5,323 bases of DNA, from NCBI GenBank assembly GCA_015520115.1, contig WAQS01000269.1, forward strand, positions 1-5,323, written 5' to 3'. The stretch's first letter is position 1. Each line of letters starts with the position of its first letter. The DNA comes from Ferroglobus sp. (lineage in GTDB: Archaea; Halobacteriota; Archaeoglobi; Archaeoglobales; Archaeoglobaceae). Shown one piece after another: positions 1 through 5,323 of this stretch. The position numbers and the translations under genes were made by a program. The notes below the pieces were generated by a model. That model saw only the letters and a list, made by a program, of their open reading frames with translations, did not search any database and was not told the DNA's origin.

Positions 1-224
1 ACACGTTGGTGATCAATTACGCTCATTCATTACGCGAAATATATCTCATCTCCCTGCGCGCTGTTGCTTCCCTCGATTTTACAGAGTAATAAATAACCTC
101 GCAAATCTTCGAATTTTTTTGAACGCCATGTGCACGTAATCTAATTTTAGTTTCTTAGAATTGAATCTCAAACAGCTCGTTAGGCTTTCTATTCTTAACG
201 ATGCAGCACCACAAAACCGCAATA
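1..224. other. Upstream non-coding region with short unassigned open frames
   Basis: No gene can be assigned here. On the plus strand one frame is open from the window edge to a TAA at 87-89; it would end in a peptide like SLRAVASLDFTE and could be the tail of a gene lying further left. On the minus strand a frame of about 37 codons, running roughly from 150 down to a TAA near 37, also reads like protein (it includes EDLRGYLLLCKIEG), but its only nearby ATG (127-129) is out of frame across the A7 run at 114-120. The two candidates overlap on opposite strands, so at most one is real. The CGC codons in the plus-strand frame differ from the AGA/AGG preference of the genes in this window. No tRNA, strong hairpin or long repeat was seen. 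Confidence 0.3.
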
Positions 225-240
225 AATGAAATTATAAATA
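225..240 (+). promoter_or_regulatory. Archaeal BRE/TATA promoter of the Sir2 gene
   Basis: TTATAAATA at 232-240 is a near-consensus archaeal TATA box, preceded by purine-rich AATGAA (225-230) in the BRE position. Its centre lies 27 bp before the ATG at 263, so transcription should begin at or next to the start codon. No Shine-Dalgarno sequence precedes the ATG. Confidence 0.7.
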
Positions 241-262
241 GAGTTTCTTCGAAAGTTAGCAC

Positions 263-1024
263 ATGGAGAGCTTCGACGAAATTGAAAAGGCTGCGAAGAT
301 CATTGCAAAAGCGAAGCATGGTGTTGTTTTTACCGGAGCCGGAGTTTCGGCTGAAAGCGGAATTCCAACTTTCAGAGGAAATGACGGTTTGTGGAGAAGA
401 TGGGATCCGGACGAGGTTGCTTCGATTTACGGATTCAGAAGAAACCCGAGGAAGTTCTGGGAATTTTCGAGGGAGCTGATAGTCAAGGTTAAAGCTCAGC
501 CAAATCCAGCTCATTATGCGATAGCCGAACTGGAAAAGATGGGGCTCGTTAAAGCTGTCATAACCCAAAATATCGACATGCTCCATCAAAGAGCCGGAAG
601 TAAAAGAGTTCTCGAATTGCACGGCTCAATGCAGTACGTAGACTGCTTAGACTGCGGAAAAACCTACAAGTGGGAAGAGATAGAGAAATTTCTGGAGAGA
701 GGAGAGATGGACAAAATCAGATGCGAGTGCGGCTCAATCTACTTGAAACCAAGAGTCGTCTTCTTCGGAGAACCTCTTCCTTCGAACGTTTTAAGCGAGG
801 CGATGGAGGAAAGCAGGAGGGCTGACGTGTTCATAGTCGTCGGATCTTCACTTGTAGTATATCCAGCAGCGTATTTACCTGTAATAGCTAAGGAGCACGG
901 GGCTAAGCTGATAATAGTAAATCTGGAGCCTACGATGAAAGACCATATCTTCGATGTTGTGATAAGAGGAAAAGCCGGAGAGATAATGCCAGAAATCGTA
1001 AAGAGAGTTAAAACTCTAATTTAA
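263..1024 (+). CDS. cobB: Sir2-family NAD-dependent protein deacetylase
   Basis: This 253-residue protein is a complete sirtuin. Sirtuins remove acetyl groups from lysine using NAD+, releasing nicotinamide and O-acetyl-ADP-ribose; in Sulfolobus a Sir2 acts on the chromatin protein Alba. Visible motifs are the NAD-binding GAGVSAESGIPTFR (residues 25-38), TQNIDMLH (101-108), the catalytic histidine in LHGS (H120), zinc cysteines C128/C131 and C154/C156, and the later NAD loops GSS (194-196) and VN (219-220). From memory it matches A. fulgidus Sir2-Af2 closely in length and motifs. The second zinc pair is C-x-C rather than the usual C-x-x-C. At the site where desuccinylases carry Tyr-x-x-Arg this protein has S69 and L72, which favours deacetylation. 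The start at 263 is set by a TATA box 27 bp upstream. The stop overlaps that of the convergent MgtC-like gene. Likely cytoplasmic. The family call is firm; the protein substrate is unknown. Confidence 0.96.
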   Translation: MESFDEIEKAAKIIAKAKHGVVFTGAGVSAESGIPTFRGNDGLWRRWDPDEVASIYGFRRNPRKFWEFSRELIVKVKAQPNPAHYAIAELEKMGLVKAVITQNIDMLHQRAGSKRVLELHGSMQYVDCLDCGKTYKWEEIEKFLERGEMDKIRCECGSIYLKPRVVFFGEPLPSNVLSEAMEESRRADVFIVVGSSLVVYPAAYLPVIAKEHGAKLIIVNLEPTMKDHIFDVVIRGKAGEIMPEIVKRVKTLI

Positions 1025-1410
1025 TCCTTTTCAACTCTCTTAAGCTGAAGAATCAGGAAGGTTAGCAGCGTCGTTATTGCAGCAATCCCATACTCTCCCA
1101 TCCCCACGCTCATGCCTATCGCCGCGGTAACCCACAAACTTGCTGCTGTCGTTATTCCGACAATCTTAGTTGTTTCTCTCCTTTCAGCAATTATTGTACC
1201 TGCTCCGATGAATCCTATTCCAGAAACAACTCCACTTGCTATTCTTGCCGGGTCTCCAAAGAATTTCGTTGAGATAATCATGAATAAGCAAGAGCCAAGA
1301 GCTACGAGCATGTGCGTTCTCAGTCCTGCCGGTTTGTGAACCTTCATCCTCTCGTAGCCGACGATTCCTCCGAAAATCGTGGCTAAAATCAAAGCTTGAA
1401 TTTCCTCCAT
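1021..1410 (-). CDS. MgtC/SapB-family membrane protein
   Basis: This is a 129-residue integral membrane protein of the MgtC/SapB family. Hydrophobic segments lie at about residues 4-18, 32-49, 56-75 and 88-121. The family signatures are present: GGIVGYER (14-21), AGLRTH (28-33), GIGFIGAGTI (64-73) and ITTAASLW (86-93). It consists only of the conserved membrane domain and lacks the C-terminal soluble domain of Salmonella MgtC. MgtC in pathogens is linked to low-magnesium growth and inhibition of the F1Fo ATP synthase; the role of archaeal relatives is not established, so no precise function is claimed. An in-frame ATG at 1434 would add eight residues (MFFVKISS), but it lies inside the TATA box, while the ATG at 1410 sits about 26 bp beyond that box and begins the conserved domain directly. 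The gene converges on Sir2 with a 4-bp overlap. Confidence 0.9.
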   Translation of the reverse strand: MEEIQALILATIFGGIVGYERMKVHKPAGLRTHMLVALGSCLFMIISTKFFGDPARIASGVVSGIGFIGAGTIIAERRETTKIVGITTAASLWVTAAIGMSVGMGEYGIAAITTLLTFLILQLKRVEKD

Positions 1411-1430
1411 GGATGATATTTTTACAAAAA

Positions 1431-1440
1431 ACATAAAAAG
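1431..1440 (-). promoter_or_regulatory. TATA box of the MgtC-like gene
   Basis: On the minus strand this reads CTTTTTATGT, centred about 26 bp before the ATG at 1410. That is the archaeal TATA-to-start-site distance and predicts a leaderless transcript beginning at MEEIQ. The upstream ATG at 1434 would then not be transcribed. No Shine-Dalgarno sequence is seen. Confidence 0.55.
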
Positions 1441-1444
1441 ATTG

Positions 1445-1466
1445 GCTTCACATTCTGGAGTGAAGC
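1445..1466. repeat. Perfect 7-bp inverted repeat beside the MgtC promoter
   Basis: GCTTCAC (1445-1451) and GTGAAGC (1460-1466) are perfect inverted copies separated by 8 bp. The dyad lies just upstream of the TATA box at 1431-1440, touching the BRE position, where archaeal regulators can bind. On the minus strand it is also followed, after five bases, by a run of five T, so it could instead be the 3' hairpin of amidohydrolase transcripts. The sequence alone does not decide between an operator and a terminator. Confidence 0.45.
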
Positions 1467-1483
1467 ACTCTTAATTTAGCAAC

Positions 1484-1633
1484 TTACGGTTTTTCAAAAA
1501 GAGCCCATACGAACTCCGCGATTGTCAGCTGAAACTTAACCTCGTTCAAAACTTCGATCGTTTATCGCTTCAATGCCATAACGACTGCGAAAATGAGTTC
1601 TCGGAGAGTTGTAATTGAGCTTCGATAATAGAC
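1484..1633 (-). pseudogene. Doubtful gene remnant in the MgtC-amidohydrolase gap
   Basis: On the minus strand the frame from 1561 to a TAA at 1484-1486 encodes 25 residues resembling an amphipathic helix, including EVLNEVKFQLTIAEFVWALF. Directly upstream, the same frame is open from 1633 to 1565 and is then closed by a TAA at 1562-1564. A different frame across the break reads EAINDRSFE, so an old small gene broken by indels is possible. There is no usable ATG, no ribosome binding site and no recognised family. It may equally be chance in an AT-rich spacer. Apart from this, the promoter and the inverted repeat, nothing else was seen between 1411 and 1633. Confidence 0.2.
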
Positions 1634-2431
1634 CTACTTATTTTTCAATCCGAGAATTTTAGCTGCGTTGACTCCCAAAATCTTCTCTTTAACTCTCCTA
1701 CCTATTGGAAGAGATCTTATAATTCTTATGTTCTCCTTTATGTTAGCTCCGGGAAAGTCGCTGCCAAAAATCACCTTGTCCTCCACTTCCTCTATCCTCG
1801 GAAAGTAATAGAGCAATCTCTTAGGAGGCAATCCGGAAATTTCGAGATAAACGTTCTCGTGAATCCTCGCAAGCATGAAAGCCTTCTCGTACCACATTCC
1901 TCTCCCGGAGTGAGCTAAAATTATTTTTAAGTCCGGGAAGTCCGTTGCTACGTCATCCAAATAAATCGGATCCGCATATTTTTGCCTCACGTTTTTGAAG
2001 ACGGATGTGCCGGTGTGAAACATTACCGGCATCTTCAATTCCGCTGCTTTCTCGTAGAATTTGTAGATCTCTCTGTCGTTGGGGTAGAAAAACATGTAAG
2101 ATGGCAGAAGCTTTAAACCCCTGCATCCAAGCTCGTAAGCTTTTTCCAAGTCTTCAACGGTGGAAGTCTTCGGATTTAGAGAAGCGAAGGGAATCAGCCT
2201 CTCTTCACCCTCGCAAAATTTAGCCACAAACTCATTCGTCACAACTCCAGTCACCGCCGGAGCGTCTTCGGCGAGAATGACAGCGTAATTCACTCCAGCA
2301 TCATCCAAGATTTTAAGCAGATTTTCTTTGCTCATCTCGAAATCAAAACTGGGGTTCATTTTTTTGAGGTATTCCATAACCCAAGGGTGCCAAGGCTTTT
2401 CGTAAACGTGAACGTGGAAATCCACGATCAT
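1634..2431 (-). CDS. Amidohydrolase_2-family TIM-barrel metal hydrolase
   Basis: This 265-residue protein is a metal-dependent hydrolase of the amidohydrolase superfamily (amidohydrolase_2 branch, which includes decarboxylases such as ACMSD). The metal-site residues appear in order: DFHVH with H6 and H8 on strand 1, H139 in MFHTG, H174 in LAHSG, and D225 in FGSDFP. K107 in RGLKLLP fits the conserved strand-4 position. The C-terminal NAAKILGL is typical of the end of this family, so the protein looks complete. The reaction may be C-C or C-N bond cleavage of a small molecule; the substrate cannot be read from the sequence, and the neighbours give no pathway. Likely cytoplasmic. The start at 2431 lies about 28 bp past a TATA box, and conserved strand 1 begins at once, so no upstream start is needed. 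The gene is divergent from npdG and shares a 71-bp promoter region with it. Confidence 0.92.
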   Translation of the reverse strand: MIVDFHVHVYEKPWHPWVMEYLKKMNPSFDFEMSKENLLKILDDAGVNYAVILAEDAPAVTGVVTNEFVAKFCEGEERLIPFASLNPKTSTVEDLEKAYELGCRGLKLLPSYMFFYPNDREIYKFYEKAAELKMPVMFHTGTSVFKNVRQKYADPIYLDDVATDFPDLKIILAHSGRGMWYEKAFMLARIHENVYLEISGLPPKRLLYYFPRIEEVEDKVIFGSDFPGANIKENIRIIRSLPIGRRVKEKILGVNAAKILGLKNK

Positions 2432-2453
2432 CAGCTTGGAGACTTTGAGAGGA

Positions 2454-2464
2454 GATAAAAATAT
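2454..2464 (-). promoter_or_regulatory. TATA box of the amidohydrolase gene
   Basis: The minus strand reads ATATTTTTATC, centred about 28 bp before the ATG at 2431. No Shine-Dalgarno sequence lies before the start, so a leaderless mRNA is inferred. The box is back-to-back with the npdG TATA box, with only about 9 bp between them. Confidence 0.6.
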
Positions 2465-2473
2465 TCCGTTAAC

Positions 2474-2481
2474 GTTTTAAT
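2474..2481 (+). promoter_or_regulatory. TATA-like box of npdG
   Basis: GTTTTAAT is centred about 25 bp before the ATG at 2503. The leader is pyrimidine-rich with no Shine-Dalgarno sequence, again implying a leaderless transcript. The box is less A-rich than the other promoters in the window. It abuts the palindrome CGTTAACG at 2467-2474. Confidence 0.5.
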
Positions 2482-2502
2482 TCCTCAAGCTTTTTTGCCT
2501 CC

Positions 2503-3156
2503 ATGAAAATTTCGATACTGGGAGGAACTGGAAACTTGGGAAAAGGACTCGCGATAAGGCTCAATCTCGCCGGTTTTGACGTTTTTGTTGGGTCGAGAAA
2601 AGAGGAGAAGGCTAAAAAGCTCGCTGAAGAGTACAACGAAGTTGCCGAAAAATTCGGGGGAGGGGGAATAATCGGGGTTGAAAATGAAAAAGCTGCTAAA
2701 ATTTCTGACGTCTCGATAATTACTATTCCTTGGGAACACGCTTTCGAAACTGCTGAAAAGCTCAAAAATGCTTTATCTGAAAAAATAGTCGTCTCTCCCC
2801 TCGTCCCTATGCGGTTCGAAAACGGTTTTGCTCATTACGTTGAAATTGATGGAAGTTCGGCTGCAGAAAAACTTGCTTCGATTCTCTCCGAAAGTTTTGT
2901 CGTTTCTGCTTTCAACAACATTCCGGCTAAGAGATTTGCAAATTTGGAGGAAAAATTTAGCTGGGACGTTCTGGTTTGTTCAGATGATGCAAAAGCGAAA
3001 AAAGTTGTTATGGATGTTGTAAACAAAATAGAGGGTTTGCGGGCTTTAGACTTTGGAGAACTGAAAAATTCGAGAATCGTTGAAAAGCTCACACCGATGC
3101 TGATAAATCTCGCAAAAATCAACAATTTAAAACCCCTTGGCTTGAGGTTCGATTAG
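2503..3156 (+). CDS. npdG: F420H2:NADP+ oxidoreductase (F420-dependent NADP reductase)
   Basis: This 217-residue enzyme (also called Fno) transfers hydride reversibly between reduced coenzyme F420 and NADP+, linking the F420-based catabolism of methanogens and Archaeoglobus to NADPH for biosynthesis. The N-terminal Rossmann motif LGGTGNLGKG (residues 6-15) is followed by GSRKEEK (30-36), whose Ser31 and Arg32, with Thr9, fit binding of the NADP 2'-phosphate. TIPWEHA (74-80), VVSPLVP (96-102), NIPAKRFANL (139-148) and the C-terminal SRIVEKLTP (190-198) are family hallmarks and, from memory, match A. fulgidus Fno closely. An FGGGG stretch at 51-55 looks like an insertion relative to that enzyme. 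Where I recall His-Thr before IPA in A. fulgidus, this protein has Asn-Asn. Cytoplasmic, probably a homodimer like its homologue. It is followed by ilvD after 30 bp on the same strand, though ilvD appears to have its own promoter. Confidence 0.96.
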   Translation: MKISILGGTGNLGKGLAIRLNLAGFDVFVGSRKEEKAKKLAEEYNEVAEKFGGGGIIGVENEKAAKISDVSIITIPWEHAFETAEKLKNALSEKIVVSPLVPMRFENGFAHYVEIDGSSAAEKLASILSESFVVSAFNNIPAKRFANLEEKFSWDVLVCSDDAKAKKVVMDVVNKIEGLRALDFGELKNSRIVEKLTPMLINLAKINNLKPLGLRFD

Positions 3157-3165
3157 TTTTTAAAT
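3157..3165 (+). promoter_or_regulatory. TATA box of ilvD
   Basis: TTTTTAAAT starts immediately after the npdG stop codon and is centred 26 bp before the ATG at 3187. This spacing picks 3187 over the alternative TTG at 3178, which is only 17 bp away. The ilvD gene can therefore be transcribed alone even if npdG transcripts also read through. Confidence 0.6.
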
Positions 3166-3186
3166 GGGTCTGCGAATTTGAAAGAC

Positions 3187-4827
3187 ATGAGAAGTGATGT
3201 CGTAAAGAAGGGAGTTGACAGAATTGCTCACAGAGCTCTTCTAAGGGCTTTAGGTTTGACCGACGACGATTTCGAAAAGCCGTTCATCGGAATAGCAAAC
3301 GCCTACAACACAATTGTGCCGGGACACATGAGCTTGGATAGGCTAACCCAGTTCGTAAAGCTTGGGATCGCTTCGGCAGGAGGAGTACCCTTCGAGTTTG
3401 GGGTGATAGGAATATGCGACGGAATTGCGATGGGGCATAAGGGGATGAGCTACTCCCTACCATCGAGAGAGATTATCGCCGATTCAATTGAGGCGATGGT
3501 TGAAGCTCATCAGTTCGATGGGCTTGTGGTTGTGGGAAGCTGCGATAAGATAGTTCCGGGAATGCTGATGGCTGTGATGAGGCTGAACATTCCTTCCATA
3601 GTCGTTACCTCCGGCCCCATGCTGCCTGAAAAGCTCAACGAAAAAAAGCTGTCGATAAAGCACGCTTTCGAAGCAGCTGGAATGTACAAAGCTGGAGAGC
3701 TGAGTGAGGAAGAGCTAAAGCTCTACGAAAACTATTGTGCCGCTTACTGCGGAAGCTGTCAGGGGCTTTATACAGCTAACACAATGCAGATATTAACCGA
3801 AACTCTCGGTTTGAGTTTGCCCTACACATCCACATCCCCTTGCGGCTCGTCAAGAAAGCTGAGATTAGCCAAGGAGGCAGGAAAGAGGGTCGTCGAATTG
3901 GTTAAGCAGGATGTAAAACCCTTGGATATAATCAACGAGAACAGCTTCGAGAACGCCATAACGATGGACATGATGATCGGCGGCTCGACTAACACAGTTC
4001 TTCATCTCCCAGCTATAGCGAAAGAGGCAGGAATAAAAATCGAACTCGACAAATTCGATGAGATAAGCAGAAAAACCCCGCACTTAGTTGCTTTAGATCC
4101 GGCAAGTGATGAGATGGTTGTAGACTTGGACGAAAGTGGAGGGGTGCCGATGATAATAAAAAAGGCGAAGGAGTACTTCCACAACGAGATGACGGTAAGC
4201 GGAAAGAGACTATACGAAATCGCCGAGAAAGCTTTTGCGAGGGGAAGAGACATAATTGCCTCTCCGGAAAAACCTCTGAGCAAGGAGGGTGGAATAGCAA
4301 TCCTTAAGGGTAATTTGGGAAAGGCGGTGATAAAAGCTGCGGCTGTTGAAGAAGAGATGAGAAAATTTGAAGGAGAAGCGAAAGTTTTCGATTCTGAGAA
4401 AGATGCTTTAGATGCAATACTCGGAGGAAAAATCGAGGAGGGAGATGTAGTGGTGATAAGGTACATGGGTCCGAAAGCTGCGGGAATGCCGGAAATGCTT
4501 TTACCAACAGCAGCTATTAGCGGAATGGGATTGGAGAGAGTCGCTTTGATAACGGACGGAAGGTTCAGCGGAGCAACGAGAGGACCGGCTGTTGGACACG
4601 TTACTCCGGAAGCTTTGGTCGGAGGAACGATCGCGTTGATAGAAGATGGAGATCCAATTGAGATAGACATTCCGGGCAGAAGGCTTAACGTGAAAATCGA
4701 AGAGGAGGAATTGAGAGAGAGGAGAGAGAAATGGAAGCCCAAGGAAATTAAGCATAGAGGTTTCTTGGCAAAGTACTCCAAGCTCGCAACTTCAGCTGAA
4801 GAGGGGGCAACGACCTCTCTGAATTAG
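3187..4827 (+). CDS. ilvD: Dihydroxy-acid dehydratase
   Basis: This 546-residue enzyme dehydrates 2,3-dihydroxy-isovalerate and 2,3-dihydroxy-3-methylvalerate to the 2-keto acids that lead to valine, leucine and isoleucine. IlvD/Edd signatures are clear: [12 protein letters not shown] (residues 118-129) and [13 protein letters not shown] (455-467). Likely metal and cluster residues are C119, C191 in CGSCQG, D78 in ICDGIAMGH, and D120/K121; S461 matches the catalytic serine. The position that carries a third cluster cysteine in [2Fe-2S] plant-type enzymes is glycine here (VPGH, 44-47), as in E. coli IlvD, which suggests an oxygen-sensitive [4Fe-4S] enzyme. Full family length, cytoplasmic. The start MRSDVVKKG is typical of archaeal IlvD and lies 26 bp past a TATA box; a TTG nine bases upstream is less likely. 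The stop overlaps that of the convergent LutB-like gene by 4 bp. The family also contains sugar-acid dehydratases, but the overall pattern favours IlvD. Confidence 0.95.
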   Translation: MRSDVVKKGVDRIAHRALLRALGLTDDDFEKPFIGIANAYNTIVPGHMSLDRLTQFVKLGIASAGGVPFEFGVIGICDGIAMGHKGMSYSLPSREIIADSIEAMVEAHQFDGLVVVGSCDKIVPGMLMAVMRLNIPSIVVTSGPMLPEKLNEKKLSIKHAFEAAGMYKAGELSEEELKLYENYCAAYCGSCQGLYTANTMQILTETLGLSLPYTSTSPCGSSRKLRLAKEAGKRVVELVKQDVKPLDIINENSFENAITMDMMIGGSTNTVLHLPAIAKEAGIKIELDKFDEISRKTPHLVALDPASDEMVVDLDESGGVPMIIKKAKEYFHNEMTVSGKRLYEIAEKAFARGRDIIASPEKPLSKEGGIAILKGNLGKAVIKAAAVEEEMRKFEGEAKVFDSEKDALDAILGGKIEEGDVVVIRYMGPKAAGMPEMLLPTAAISGMGLERVALITDGRFSGATRGPAVGHVTPEALVGGTIALIEDGDPIEIDIPGRRLNVKIEEEELRERREKWKPKEIKHRGFLAKYSKLATSAEEGATTSLN

Positions 4828-5323
4828 CTCCAACTTCTCCTCACGTCCATTTTTATTCTTCTAACCATTTTCGAAAGTTCTATTCCCATAGGACAGACAT
4901 AATCGCATTTTTTGCATGCTGTGCAGAGAAAAACGTCTTCTCCGGCTCTTTTGGTTATCAGGTAGCTTAAAACTCTTCCCATAGGACCTCCGTAAACTCC
5001 TCCCCAGTTCACACCGAAAAGCTGAAAGATCGGGCATTCAAGCTGGCACCTTCCGCACTTTACGCAGAGGAGGATTTCTCTAAATCGCTCATCAGAAGTC
5101 CTTCCGTTGTCGAGAAATATTACGTGGAACTCCTGATCTTTATTGGGCTTGTTCACGTTTACGTAAGCTGGAGGAAAAACCCCAGCAAAAGCTGCCTGAA
5201 CGAGGATCGATTTTAAGCAAAACTCGTCTTCCGGTAAGATTTTTTCCAAACTAACTATAGCAACGTATTTTTTCGGTAGAGAAGAGACGAGCCTTATGTT
5301 TCCCTCGTTTTCCACGAGAAAAA
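4824..5323 (-). CDS. LutB/LldF-like iron-sulfur protein, C-terminal part
   Basis: The gene runs off the right edge, so only about the last 166 codons are seen. The frame stays open to 5323, and the GTG at 5313-5315 is an internal valine, not a start. The segment begins in the end of a LUD domain ([12 protein letters not shown], then HVIFLDNGR) and continues into two cysteine motifs that would hold two [4Fe-4S] clusters: [12 protein letters not shown], and [12 protein letters not shown] 47 residues later. GGVYGGPMG between them is a LutB/LldF hallmark. Bacterial LutB acts with LutA and LutC in L-lactate oxidation; archaeal relatives often sit beside lactate dehydrogenases, so an electron-transfer role in lactate or organic acid oxidation is likely but inferred. 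The protein ends about 22 residues after the last cysteine, so the extra C-terminal domain of B. subtilis-type LutB is missing. It is convergent with ilvD. Confidence 0.88.
   Translation of the reverse strand, partial: FLVENEGNIRLVSSLPKKYVAIVSLEKILPEDEFCLKSILVQAAFAGVFPPAYVNVNKPNKDQEFHVIFLDNGRTSDERFREILLCVKCGRCQLECPIFQLFGVNWGGVYGGPMGRVLSYLITKRAGEDVFLCTACKKCDYVCPMGIELSKMVRRIKMDVRRSWS

Overview
This window looks like an ordinary chromosomal stretch from a euryarchaeon of the Archaeoglobales (Archaeoglobus, Ferroglobus or Geoglobus). The evidence is a coenzyme F420-dependent NADP reductase and a Sir2 protein that, as I remember the sequence, strongly resembles A. fulgidus Sir2-Af2. Arginine is coded mostly by AGA/AGG and isoleucine often by ATA. 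TATA boxes sit about 26 bases before the start codons and there are no Shine-Dalgarno sequences. Assignment to the order is an inference; the genus cannot be fixed from sequence reading alone.

Layout: (1) 1-262, upstream region with a promoter for the Sir2 gene. (2) 263-1024 (+), Sir2 NAD-dependent protein deacetylase. (3) 1021-1410 (-), a small MgtC/SapB-family membrane protein, convergent with Sir2 and overlapping its stop by 4 bp. (4) 1411-1633, a gap holding the MgtC promoter, a perfect 7-bp inverted repeat and a doubtful gene remnant. (5) 1634-2431 (-), a metal-dependent amidohydrolase of the TIM-barrel amidohydrolase_2 family. (6) 2432-2502, a 71-bp divergent promoter region with back-to-back TATA boxes. 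(7) 2503-3156 (+), F420H2:NADP+ oxidoreductase (npdG/fno). (8) 3187-4827 (+), dihydroxy-acid dehydratase (ilvD). (9) 4824-5323 (-), the C-terminal part of a LutB/LldF-like iron-sulfur protein, cut by the window edge and convergent with ilvD with a 4-bp stop overlap.

Functionally, the reductase moves hydride between F420H2 and NADP+, and the NADPH pool is used by the branched-chain amino acid pathway to which ilvD belongs (the preceding enzyme, IlvC, is NADPH-dependent). The partial LutB-like gene suggests lactate or related organic acid oxidation nearby. The Sir2, MgtC-like and amidohydrolase genes have no evident pathway link to each other.

All five complete genes have a T/A-rich box centred 25-28 bp before the chosen ATG, so each appears to have its own promoter and a leaderless or nearly leaderless mRNA. 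I see no mobile element, CRISPR array, tRNA or rRNA, and no convincing undescribed multi-gene system. The most interesting points are small: an atypical C-x-C second zinc pair in Sir2, the divergent promoter with a central palindrome, and the inverted repeat next to the MgtC promoter.
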